NCBI RefSeq assembly: GCF_030068615.1
Contig: NZ_JASJOC010000006.1
Span: 62,001 to 126,000, forward strand
Reading direction: 5' to 3'
Source of the DNA: Halostagnicola sp. A-GB9-2
Lineage (GTDB): Archaea > Halobacteriota > Halobacteria > Halobacteriales > Natrialbaceae
DNA: 64,000 nucleotides
A program made the translations under genes and the position numbers. This document shows, in pieces, positions 27,728-36,200 of this stretch (the first letter of the stretch is position 1; each line of letters starts with the position of its first letter). The notes below the pieces were generated by a model. It searched no databases, was not told the origin of the DNA, and was given only the letters and a program-made list of their open reading frames with translations.

Positions 27728-27749
27728 CCGCGGGCCACCGCGCCCGCGG
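27728..27749. repeat. GC hairpin B at the right side of the TnpB relic
   Basis: CCGCGGGC, loop CACCGC, then GCCCGCGG form a perfect eight-pair stem. The core CGGGCCACCGCGCCCG differs from hairpin A by one base. It ends eight bases before the stop codon of the convergent sensor gene and could also act as its terminator. Confidence 0.6.
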
Positions 27750-27756
27750 TCGTTTA

Positions 27757-29625
27757 CTATGCTTCTTCGAGGGTCGTAATGTCTCGGAACTCGATTCTGG
27801 TTTCGCCGTTCTCAGTCGTTTCGACGGTGACCGTCCAATCGTGTGCCTCCGCGATCACGCGAGCGAGTACCAGTCCAAGCCCGGTACTGGCCAGTTCTTC
27901 GCCGATGGGCGGATCCAACAATTGACCGTGCCCATCGAATGACTCGTCCGAGGCAGTGTCTGCGACGAAAAACCCGCGAGTTGGTTCGGACGGATCACTG
28001 ACACCGATCGTCCCGAGTGTCACGGTGGTGTCGGTTGCCCGACGGGCGGCAACGTCGTCGAAAACGGTCTCGAGGAGTCGAGTAAACCGATCTTCGTCGA
28101 CTCTGAGCGTCGCACCGTTCTCGAGCCGGATGTCCGATTGCTCGAGCTTCGATTGTGACGCGGCAGTCTCAACGGCGGTTTCGAGGTCGACTCGGGAACG
28201 GGCTCGGACGCTCCGAGAGTTGCGAGCGAACTCGCGAACGTCGTCGACCAACTGTTCGGCTCGTCCGAGCGTCGTCTCGACCGATTCGTCTGAAGCCGGA
28301 AGCGTCATCTCCGAAGCCGAATCGCTCTCGATATCGAGAGCGTTGGAAATCGTCTCGATCTGGTCCTTGAGATCGTTCGAGAGCACGTCGGCGACGGCTT
28401 CCAGCCGTTCGGTTTGTTGCTCGAGTTGATCCGTTCGCTTCCGGAGGAGCCGATCCTGCTCGGCGCGATCGAGTGCAACGTTCGTGTTTTCAACGAGCGT
28501 CGAGACGAGATCTAGGTCGGTTGGGTCGAACTGGTTGGGCTCAAAGGAGCCGGTCATGAGGACGCCGTGCGTGCCGATCGGAGCGATGATCTCCGATCGA
28601 ATCGGTGTCGATGGGTTGTACAGTTCGTCGACCTCGGTTAGATCCTTGTAGTACTCCGTCTCGCCGGATTCATAGACGTCCCAGACGAGTCCCTCGCCCG
28701 GGCGAAAGCGAGGAAGGCCACCGAATTCGTCGTGTGCTTTGGCCGTGCCGGCGACCGGATCGAGATAGCCGTGGGTGTCGTCGAGCAACCAGACGCCACT
28801 GATCGGCAACTCGAGGAGGTCGCTTCCGGCGTGGACCGCGATCGAACAGATTTCGTCGGGGTCGTCGGACTGGAACAACCATCGGGTGAGTTCGTGGAGC
28901 GACTCGATAACCTGCTCGTGAGTTCGCTGTTTGGTCACGTCGCGGATAATCCCCGCAATGTTCGCCCGTTCGTCTTCGATCGGGACCAGTCGAAGTTCAC
29001 AGATCCGATCGTTTCCGTAGCGGTCGGTAAACGGGATCTCGAGTTCCCGAAACTGCGCGGCACCGACGGAGACATCGTCGATCGCCCGCCCGATCTCGAG
29101 AGTGTCTTCGTCCTCGATCGACACTAACTGTGGGAGCGACTCGACGTGTTCGCCGAGGAGCTCCGAGCGTTCGATTCCGAAGTTTCCCTCGATAGCTTTG
29201 TTGACGGAGACGATGTGATTTCCGTTGTCGAGGACAACGACACCGTCTCGAATGGATTCGACGACGGCGGCGTTCTGGGCGAGTTTCGTCTCTCGATCCT
29301 TTCGCTCGGTGATATCCCGCATAAAGACGGAGAGCCCGTCTTCGGAGGGATACGCGCGTGCCTCGAACCAGGTTTCTAGTCGCGTGTGATAGACTTCGAA
29401 CGAGACGGGGATCTGTTCGTCCATCGAGCGGTAGAACCCGTCAGGAAACTGCGTCTCGATCGTCCGAGGGAACTCGTCCCACATCACTCGGCCGATTAGC
29501 TCTCCACGAGAGCGTTTGAGGAGCGCCTGGGCCCGCTCGTTGATGTACGTAAACCGATATCCCGAATCGAGCGCGAAAAACGCGTCCGTCACCCGATCGA
29601 CCAGCGGAATCGACCTACTGGCCAC
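27757..29625 (-). CDS. PAS-PAS-GAF sensor with degenerate histidine kinase core
   Basis: The 622-residue protein has two PAS domains (about 1-108 and 115-235), a GAF domain (about 240-390), a coiled region, then a HisKA/HATPase-like part. The H-box reads VADVLSNDLKDQIETI, with Asn417 where the phosphoacceptor His should be. The N-box region (LLETVFDDVAAR) has Asp for the Mg-binding Asn, and the G1 box (FFVADTASDES) has lost its DxGxG glycines; only STGLGLVLARVIAEAH (G2) is normal. It probably cannot autophosphorylate and may act as a sensor or scaffold. The start is a GTG at 29625. No response regulator is adjacent. Confidence 0.82.
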   Translation of the reverse strand: MASRSIPLVDRVTDAFFALDSGYRFTYINERAQALLKRSRGELIGRVMWDEFPRTIETQFPDGFYRSMDEQIPVSFEVYHTRLETWFEARAYPSEDGLSVFMRDITERKDRETKLAQNAAVVESIRDGVVVLDNGNHIVSVNKAIEGNFGIERSELLGEHVESLPQLVSIEDEDTLEIGRAIDDVSVGAAQFRELEIPFTDRYGNDRICELRLVPIEDERANIAGIIRDVTKQRTHEQVIESLHELTRWLFQSDDPDEICSIAVHAGSDLLELPISGVWLLDDTHGYLDPVAGTAKAHDEFGGLPRFRPGEGLVWDVYESGETEYYKDLTEVDELYNPSTPIRSEIIAPIGTHGVLMTGSFEPNQFDPTDLDLVSTLVENTNVALDRAEQDRLLRKRTDQLEQQTERLEAVADVLSNDLKDQIETISNALDIESDSASEMTLPASDESVETTLGRAEQLVDDVREFARNSRSVRARSRVDLETAVETAASQSKLEQSDIRLENGATLRVDEDRFTRLLETVFDDVAARRATDTTVTLGTIGVSDPSEPTRGFFVADTASDESFDGHGQLLDPPIGEELASTGLGLVLARVIAEAHDWTVTVETTENGETRIEFRDITTLEEA

Positions 29626-29871
29626 GATAGATCACCAACGAGAATTGAGACGACCTGCCGGTCTCTCTCGCTCGAGTGCTCGAGTGCACGCCAGATTGCA
29701 GGTCTGTCATCGGCTGTAAATGTCTATCATTGCTACGTAGAGACGGTATTTGAGTGTCGTGGCCGTCGATGGGATCGCTCGACAGTTCGCGGACACGTGA
29801 GACGATCCTGTCGGTCACCATCGAAACAGCGTTCTCTCGAGTGGCTCCCCGTCGGAGTAACTCGAGGGAGT

Positions 29872-30852
29872 TCACAACGAAACGACCGTCCCGACGTCTT
29901 TATGGACGCCACGTTCGTAGACGTATTCCGCAGTCGCTGCATCCAGGACGGCAGACCCGACACTCGAGAAAACGAGTATTTCGTCGGCCTCCTCGCGGCC
30001 ACTGTCTCCCGCCAGCACGTCGCCGAACTCGATGACTTCGAGTTCCGCGTGGCCCGAGAGATCACCGGTTTCTATGGCCTCTTCGGGAACGTCCGCGAAA
30101 ATTCGATCCGCTCGAGCGATCGTTTCGTCGTCGAGTTCGCGCATTTCCGGCGAGTACGCGCCGACTGCGATGACGAGCGCTCCCGGACTCAGTGTCTCGC
30201 CTGGGAATACGGGCTCCGTGCTCGTCGTTGTCGTGACGACGACGGTCGCCCCGTCGACGGCGTCTCGAGGGTTCGAGACCGGTTCTGCAGGAACGCCGAG
30301 TTCGTCCTCGAGATCGGTTGCACACTGCTTTCTCGAGTCGCTCGGCGAGTAGACGCGGATCGACTCGAGTTCGGTGGCGGCGTCGATTGCACGAGTTTGC
30401 CAGCGAGCCTGGGTGCCGGCCCCGATCACGCCGAGATCGATCGGCTCGTCCGGGGCGAGTTCTCTCGCAGCGAGACCACCGATACAGCCCGTTCGAGCGC
30501 TCGTTATTTTTGTCCCGGCGAGATAGGCGACGGGCTGGCCGGTTTCGACGTCGACGAGCGAAACCTGTGCGTTGACCGTCGGTAGTTCGCGCTCTGCGTT
30601 CTCGGGACAGACGGTGACGAGTTTCGTGGCGGCGTACGGAGAGCCGTGAATATACGCTGGCATGCAGAGGCCGGTTCCAGTCGGCTCGCCGGGTGTGTCG
30701 GTATCGATCCCCGTTCCGATCGGATAGTGGGGACGTTCAGGTCGCTCGACGGCACCCTCGCGCTGGTGCTCGAAAGCGCCAGCGACGACGGACAAAACGT
30801 CCTCGAGTTCGAGGAGGGAGGCGATGTCCGAATCGGATAAAATACGGACCAT
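29872..30852 (-). CDS. Ornithine cyclodeaminase/mu-crystallin family protein
   Basis: The 326-residue product has the family's N-terminal LSDSDIASLLELEDVLSVV, LVTVCPENAERELPTV, KITSARTGCIGGLAARELA and the nucleotide-binding LGVIGAGTQARWQTRAI (near residue 128). Members include ornithine cyclodeaminase, alanine dehydrogenase and ketimine reductases; the motifs do not separate them. The ATG at 30852 matches the family start MVRILSDSDI. It is divergent from an FAD-dependent amine or amino-acid oxidase, which could give or take the same imine-type compounds. A longer upstream frame has no similarity. Confidence 0.88.
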   Translation of the reverse strand: MVRILSDSDIASLLELEDVLSVVAGAFEHQREGAVERPERPHYPIGTGIDTDTPGEPTGTGLCMPAYIHGSPYAATKLVTVCPENAERELPTVNAQVSLVDVETGQPVAYLAGTKITSARTGCIGGLAARELAPDEPIDLGVIGAGTQARWQTRAIDAATELESIRVYSPSDSRKQCATDLEDELGVPAEPVSNPRDAVDGATVVVTTTTSTEPVFPGETLSPGALVIAVGAYSPEMRELDDETIARADRIFADVPEEAIETGDLSGHAELEVIEFGDVLAGDSGREEADEILVFSSVGSAVLDAATAEYVYERGVHKDVGTVVSL

Positions 30853-30997
30853 ACCCGAACCACGGATGGCTACTACTTCAGTGTACGTCAGACAGATGAC
30901 ACACTCGAACCAGTGAAACGACAAGTCGGAATACCGAGGAAATGTTGCCCCTCGGAACCACCGAATCCTTATCGGTATGTATGTCCATTGGTAACGT

Positions 30998-32164
30998 ATG
31001 AAGGTAGTCGTTATCGGGGGCGGTATTGTCGGCCTCTCGAGTGCGCACGCGCTCGCCTCCCGCGGTGGCGACGTCACCGTCTGTGAAAAAAGGTCCCTCG
31101 GGAGCGCAAGCACTGCGCGGAGCGCAGGCGGGATCCGCTCTCAGTTCTCTACGCCCGTCAATATCGACCTCTCGATCGAGAGCGTCGTCGTCTGGGAATC
31201 GTTCGAAGAGCGCTTCGGCGTCGATATCGGCTACCGGCGAGCGGGCTACCTCTTTCTCGCCAGAAGCGAAGCGAGAGCGGAGGCGCTCGAAGACGGGGTT
31301 CGATTGCAAACCGACCGAGGCGTCCCCAGCGAATTTCTCGAGGCGCCGGACATCGCTCGGTACAATTCACACGTCGACGCGGATTCGTTCGTCGGGGGAA
31401 CGTACTCACCGGGAGACGGGTTCGCGGACCCGCACCTCGCGTCGCAGGGGTACGCGACAGCGTGCGCGGATGCAGGTGTAGAGATCCGAACAAACACCGC
31501 TGTCATCGATATTCTCACGGACGCGGACGGAGACAGCGTGGTCGGAGTCGAAACCGAGGACGGACGCCTCGAGGCCGATTTCGTCGTTAATGCCGCCGGT
31601 CCCTGGGCGGGTCGCGTCGCATCGATGGCCGGACTCGAGTTGCCGATTGTGCCGAAGCGACGACAGATCGCCATCGTCTCGCCCGAGAAGGCGGTTCCGG
31701 CGGACGTTCCGTTTACCATCGATCTCGAGTCCGGAACCTACTATCGCCCGGAACGGGACGGCGACGCGCTCATCGGCGGCCACGGAGCCGAGGTCGCTAC
31801 TCGCGACGACGCTCAAGCGAACCCCGATTCGTACTGCAAATCGGCGGATTTCGAGTGGATCGCGAACGCACTCGAGACGATCTCGGGCTGGACGACCTGT
31901 TTCGGTCCGGAGACTCGCGTCAAACGCGGCTGGGCGGGTCTCTATGCTGTCACGCCGGACGATCACGCGATCGTCGAGGAGACGGTCCCCGGCTTCGTCA
32001 CTGCCGGCGGGTTTTCGGGACACGGGTTTCAACACGCGCCGGCGACAGGGAAACTCGTCGCCGAACTGATTTTCGACGGCGAACCGTCGCTCGTGGATCC
32101 CTCGGCGCTCTCGAGTGAGCGGTTCGAGACGGGCGACGGACGAATCGAGCGAAACGTCGTTTGA
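30998..32164 (+). CDS. FAD-dependent amine/amino-acid oxidase (DadA/glycine oxidase type)
   Basis: The 388-residue protein starts with the dinucleotide-binding VVVIGGGIVGLSSAHALA and shows ARSAGGIRSQFSTPVN, GYLFLARSEA, DPHLASQGYATACADAG and a C-terminal GFVTAGGFSGHGFQHAPATG, the FAD-binding end of the DAO fold. Substrates in the family include sarcosine, glycine, D-amino acids and proline. It is soluble, with no signal peptide. The mRNA may be leaderless: TATA-like elements lie in the 145-base space shared with the divergent ornithine-cyclodeaminase-like gene. Substrate unknown. Confidence 0.88.
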   Translation: MKVVVIGGGIVGLSSAHALASRGGDVTVCEKRSLGSASTARSAGGIRSQFSTPVNIDLSIESVVVWESFEERFGVDIGYRRAGYLFLARSEARAEALEDGVRLQTDRGVPSEFLEAPDIARYNSHVDADSFVGGTYSPGDGFADPHLASQGYATACADAGVEIRTNTAVIDILTDADGDSVVGVETEDGRLEADFVVNAAGPWAGRVASMAGLELPIVPKRRQIAIVSPEKAVPADVPFTIDLESGTYYRPERDGDALIGGHGAEVATRDDAQANPDSYCKSADFEWIANALETISGWTTCFGPETRVKRGWAGLYAVTPDDHAIVEETVPGFVTAGGFSGHGFQHAPATGKLVAELIFDGEPSLVDPSALSSERFETGDGRIERNVV

Positions 32165-32228
32165 CTGTGTCGGAAACCGTGTCGAGTATACGGCGTTCAT
32201 CTGTGCGGCTCGGAAAGAAACATTTCTA

Positions 32229-32277
32229 TTTGTACACAAAATCTCACTTTTATCCGAAGAAGGTGACATATTTGTAC
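32229..32277 (+). promoter_or_regulatory. Repeated TTTGTAC elements before the nucleoside hydrolase gene
   Basis: TTTGT-AC-ACAAA at 32229-32240 is a short palindrome. ATTTGTAC occurs again at 32270-32277, where it overlaps the likely TATA element (ATATTTG) about 28 bases before the ATG at 32300. The pair looks like two binding sites for one regulator controlling nucleoside use. Evidence is sequence symmetry only. Confidence 0.4.
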
Positions 32278-32299
32278 TCGCGCTCGCAACTGGTGTCGT

Positions 32300-33280
32300 A
32301 TGAGTACGACGGAAACCCGACGACTGATTCTGGATACGGACACTGCCGGTGACGACACGCAGGCGATTTTGCTCGCGGCGCTCTCTGATCGCGTCTCGCT
32401 AGAGGGCGTTACGATCTGTACGGGAAACGTTCCGTTCGAGTACCAGGTCGAAAACGCAAAATACACGCTCGAGCTTGCCGGGGAGGCCGAGGATACACCC
32501 GTCTACGAAGGCGCGCGTTCGCCGTTGCTCAAGGAGTACGACTTCGCAGAATACGTCCACGGGGAGGGTGGACTCGGCGGCGACCTCTTCCCCGAGACAG
32601 GAGTTCCATCGGCCGACGAGCACGCGGTCGATTACATCGTCCGGATGGCTCGAGAGAACCCCGGCGAGATAACGTTGGCCTGCATCGCTCCGTTGACGAA
32701 CGTCGCACTGGCACTCCAGCGCGAGCCGGATCTTCCCGAACTGCTCGACGGCGTCTGGATCATGGGCGGAGCCGTCAACACGCTGGGGAACATCACCCCG
32801 GCGGCCGAGTACAACTTCTGGGTCGACCCCGATGCGGCTCGGATGGTGATCGAGGCGTTCGAGACGACCCTCGTCGATTGGGGCGTCACGGTGCGTGACT
32901 CGTTGTTCGAACGCGACGTGTTCGAAGAAGTCGAGTCGATAGACACCCAGTTGGCCGACTTTTACGTGACGATCACGGAAGCCGTCCGCGAGTTCAACGC
33001 CCAATCCGACGACGACGCTCTCGGCGCGGACGTCACGACCCAACCGGACTCGATGACTCTCGCGACGCTCCTCGAGCCGGATATCATCGAAGAAGCCAAA
33101 ACATACTACGTCGAAGTCGACGACCGCGAAGGTCCGACGCGGGGATACAGTCTGGTGGACGAACTCGAGGTCACCGACGGAGAGGCCCGAACCCGCGTGA
33201 TTGAGTCGGTCGACGGCGATAGATTCGAGCAGATGATGCTCGATATGTACCGGCACGGGGACCCTCACTACTCCGGGTGA
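32300..33280 (+). CDS. Nucleoside hydrolase
   Basis: This inosine-uridine preferring hydrolase family protein splits the N-glycosidic bond of nucleosides to base and ribose. The 326-residue product has the calcium-binding LILDTDTAGDDTQA (near residue 9) with DTDxxGDD, GARSPLLKE, IAPLTNVALAL and the second metal-site motif MGGAVNTLGNITPAAEYNFW. Its length is normal. The neighbouring BMP-type ABC importer (33537-38415) takes up nucleosides in characterised cases, so the two probably form a salvage pathway although they have separate promoters. Confidence 0.92.
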   Translation: MSTTETRRLILDTDTAGDDTQAILLAALSDRVSLEGVTICTGNVPFEYQVENAKYTLELAGEAEDTPVYEGARSPLLKEYDFAEYVHGEGGLGGDLFPETGVPSADEHAVDYIVRMARENPGEITLACIAPLTNVALALQREPDLPELLDGVWIMGGAVNTLGNITPAAEYNFWVDPDAARMVIEAFETTLVDWGVTVRDSLFERDVFEEVESIDTQLADFYVTITEAVREFNAQSDDDALGADVTTQPDSMTLATLLEPDIIEEAKTYYVEVDDREGPTRGYSLVDELEVTDGEARTRVIESVDGDRFEQMMLDMYRHGDPHYSG

Positions 33281-33440
33281 TCAGTCCGTCGTCCGTCGTA
33301 TCGACCCCCGACTGTTCGGGTGTGCCGGATGCAATTCGTCTCGAGGACCCGACTACTGTATTCGGCCGACGAAACGTGCTTGAAACACACGTACACAAAC
33401 GCGTGTAGGTACCACCGATAACTTTCGGAAATAGGGTTTA

Positions 33441-33479
33441 GGATATAAATATCCCAACTGAATTAGACGATCGGTTGGG
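33441..33479 (+). promoter_or_regulatory. Palindromic region upstream of the BMP lipoprotein gene
   Basis: GGATATAAATATCC at 33441-33454 has perfect six-base arms around AA. CCCAAC at 33453-33458 pairs with GTTGGG at 33474-33479. These lie about 60-95 bases before the ATG at 33537, with a separate AAAATATAAG promoter element at 33501-33510. A regulator of the importer could bind here. Confidence 0.4.
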
Positions 33480-33536
33480 GATAGCTAAAACCTCGTTCAG
33501 AAAATATAAGATGGTTCGGTTTGATTCATAACTGTT

Positions 33537-34592
33537 ATGGAACGACGAACCTTTCTCACGTCGGTTGGGGTGGGAGCAACCGCGGGAATGGCCGGGTGTT
33601 TAGTTGACAACGGAGACGGTGACGACGAAGCGGATGTCACAGTTGGCATCGTCTACTCGACCGGGGGGCTGGGCGACGAATCGTTCAACGACATGGCGTA
33701 CTCTGGCATCGAAGACGCCGAATCAGACTTCGATATCGACTACCAGGATGCCGAGCCGGATACCGTCGCGGATATGAACGACATGCAGCGGCAGTTCGCA
33801 GGGGACGAGGATATCGACCTGGTCTGTTGTATCGGTTTCGACCACGAAACCGATCTGATCGAGAACGCCGATGAATTCGACGACCAGCGGTTCGTCATTA
33901 TCGACGCAGTCGTCGACGCCGATAACGTCGACAGTTACGTCTTCCGCGAACACGAAGGGTCCTTCCAAGTTGGACATCTCGCAGGGCTCCTGACCGAGAC
34001 CGAATACGCACACGCTGGCGGCGAAACGAACCCCGATGACTCCATCGTCGGATTCGTCGGTGGCGAAGAAACGTCCCTTATCGAACGGTTCGAGGCCGGC
34101 TACATCGCTGGTGCAGAGTACGTGGACGACTCTATCGAAACACCGTCCGCGTACGCCGGGAGCTGGGACGATCCGTCGACGGGACAGGAGATCGCAAACG
34201 GGATGTACGAAGACGGCGCGGATGTCGTCTATCACTCCGCGGGCGGTACCGGTGGCGGCGTCTTCGAGTCGGCCCAATCGTACGAACGGTTCGCGATCGG
34301 CGTCGACGATGACCAGTCACTGAGCGCCGAGGAATCAAGCGATGTCATCGTCGCTAGTATGATCAAACGCGTCGATAACGCCGTCTACGACTCGATCGAA
34401 TCCGTGGTTGAGGACGAGTTCGAGGGCGGAGATACCAACGACCTCGGTCTCGAGGAGGACGGCGTCGACGCGGTTATCGGCCAAGACTTCGAGGACGACC
34501 TTCCCGACGATATCGTCAACGCACTCGAGGACTCCCGCCAGCAGATTATTGACGGCGATATCGACGTCCCGGACAACCTCGACGATCTCTAG
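33537..34592 (+). CDS. BMP family nucleoside-binding lipoprotein
   Basis: The 351-residue protein begins MERRTFLTSVGVGATAGMAGC, a Tat-type signal with RR at 3-4 ending at a lipobox cysteine near residue 21, so it is exported folded and lipid-anchored outside. The BMP (PnrA/Med) domain follows, with VGIVYSTGGLGDESFNDMA, CCIGFDHETDLI, FREHEGSFQVGHLAGLLT and VYHSAGGTGGGVFESA. BMP proteins bind nucleosides for ABC import. An AAAATATAAG promoter element is 30 bases upstream. It is the first gene of a four-gene transport operon. Confidence 0.92.
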   Translation: MERRTFLTSVGVGATAGMAGCLVDNGDGDDEADVTVGIVYSTGGLGDESFNDMAYSGIEDAESDFDIDYQDAEPDTVADMNDMQRQFAGDEDIDLVCCIGFDHETDLIENADEFDDQRFVIIDAVVDADNVDSYVFREHEGSFQVGHLAGLLTETEYAHAGGETNPDDSIVGFVGGEETSLIERFEAGYIAGAEYVDDSIETPSAYAGSWDDPSTGQEIANGMYEDGADVVYHSAGGTGGGVFESAQSYERFAIGVDDDQSLSAEESSDVIVASMIKRVDNAVYDSIESVVEDEFEGGDTNDLGLEEDGVDAVIGQDFEDDLPDDIVNALEDSRQQIIDGDIDVPDNLDDL

Positions 34593-34598
34593 ATTCAG

Positions 34599-36200
34599 AT
34601 GAACGTTGACGACGAGTCATCAAACCGCACACGAACTGGAAACCTCGCCGTCCATCTGGACGGAATCACGAAACGGTTTCCGGGAGTCATCGCGAATGAT
34701 GATGTCGATTTCGAAGTCGAGTCGGGGACGATTCACGCGCTCATCGGCGAGAACGGTGCCGGAAAGACCACGTTGATGAACGTTCTGTACGGGCTCTACG
34801 AACCGACTGAGGGGTCCGTGTGGATCCACGGTGAGCGACGCGAATTCGACGGCCCTCGCGACGCGATGGAGGCCGGAATCGGGATGATCCACCAGCACTT
34901 CATGCTCGTGGACACGATGACCGTCGCCGAAAACGTCGTCCTGGGCGACGAGCCAACCAAGTGGGGCGGACTCGCAACCGACCGAAAGAAAGCTATCGAG
35001 GAGACGAAAGCGCTTGCAAAACAGTACGGCTTCGACCTGGATCCGACCAAACGTATTCAGGATATAAGCGTCGGAGAACAACAGCGCGTCGAAATTCTCA
35101 AGACACTTTATCGAGGATCCGACATCTTGATTCTCGACGAACCGACTGCGGTGCTTACGCCCCAAGAGGTCGACGGATTGTTCGGCATTCTCGAGGAGTT
35201 GATCGCCGAGGGGAAGACGATAATTTTCATCACGCACAAACTCAGCGAAGCGTTGCACGCGGCAGACGACATCAGCGTCCTCCGGGACGGCGAACTAGTG
35301 GACACCGTTTCGGCCGAAAACGCATCCCGCGAGGATCTCGCCCGGATGATGGTCGGCAGAGACGTTCTGCTCGAGGTAGATAAACCGGATGTCGAGCGGG
35401 GCAATCCGATCCTGGAGGTCGAGGAAGTGACCGTCGAGGATGAGCGGGGCGTGACGGTGGTCGATGGAGTCGACTTCAGCGTCCACGAAGGTGAAGTGAT
35501 CGGAATTGCCGGAGTCGACGGCAACGGTCAATCCGAACTCGTCGAGACCATTACGGGCCTTCAGACTCCCTCCGATGGATCGATTACGTTCGACGGGACG
35601 GAGATTACCGACGTATCGCGCGCCGACAGGATCGGAATGGGAATGGCATACATCGCCGAGGACCGCCAAAAGCGAAGTCTCGTCATGGAGTATGAGCTCC
35701 GTCGAAACGGAATTCTCGGTTGTCAACGTCTCCCGGAGTTTTCCAACGGGTGGCGGATCGACTGGGAAAGCGCCGAAGATTACGTCGACGACGTGATCGA
35801 CGAGTACGACGTTCGACCGCCCGACCCGTCGGCCGAAGCGCACTCGCTTTCTGGTGGCAACCAACAGAAGTTCATCGTCGGCCGTGAGTTCGAGCGCGAT
35901 CCGTCGCTCGTCATCGCATCGCAACCGACTCGAGGCGTCGACATCGGAAGCATCGAGTTCATCCACGATCGATTGTTGGACCTCCGAGCGGACGGAAAAG
36001 GGGTGTTGCTCGTCTCCTCGAAACTCGAGGAAGTCAGGCGACTCTCGGATCGGATTGCGGTCATGTACGACGGCGACATCGTTGGTATCGTCGATCCGGC
36101 GGACGTTACCGAAGAGGAACTCGGCCTGCTGATGGCCGGTGAACGACCGACGGGTATGGACGTCGACAGTGCTCGAGTTCGGAGGCGAGAATCCGCATGA
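34599..36200 (+). CDS. ABC transporter ATP-binding protein, duplicated NBD, nucleoside type
   Basis: The 533-residue protein carries two ATP-binding domains, as in RbsA/NupA/BmpB-type importers. The first has Walker A GENGAGKTT, signature ISVGEQQRVEI and Walker B LILDEPTAVL. The second has a degenerate Walker A (GVDGNGQSE), signature LSGGNQQKFIVGRE and a Walker B region VIASQPTRGVD, where the catalytic Glu is replaced; this asymmetry is normal for the family. It starts six bases after the BMP gene and its stop overlaps the next start (ATGA). Confidence 0.94.
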   Translation: MNVDDESSNRTRTGNLAVHLDGITKRFPGVIANDDVDFEVESGTIHALIGENGAGKTTLMNVLYGLYEPTEGSVWIHGERREFDGPRDAMEAGIGMIHQHFMLVDTMTVAENVVLGDEPTKWGGLATDRKKAIEETKALAKQYGFDLDPTKRIQDISVGEQQRVEILKTLYRGSDILILDEPTAVLTPQEVDGLFGILEELIAEGKTIIFITHKLSEALHAADDISVLRDGELVDTVSAENASREDLARMMVGRDVLLEVDKPDVERGNPILEVEEVTVEDERGVTVVDGVDFSVHEGEVIGIAGVDGNGQSELVETITGLQTPSDGSITFDGTEITDVSRADRIGMGMAYIAEDRQKRSLVMEYELRRNGILGCQRLPEFSNGWRIDWESAEDYVDDVIDEYDVRPPDPSAEAHSLSGGNQQKFIVGREFERDPSLVIASQPTRGVDIGSIEFIHDRLLDLRADGKGVLLVSSKLEEVRRLSDRIAVMYDGDIVGIVDPADVTEEELGLLMAGERPTGMDVDSARVRRRESA

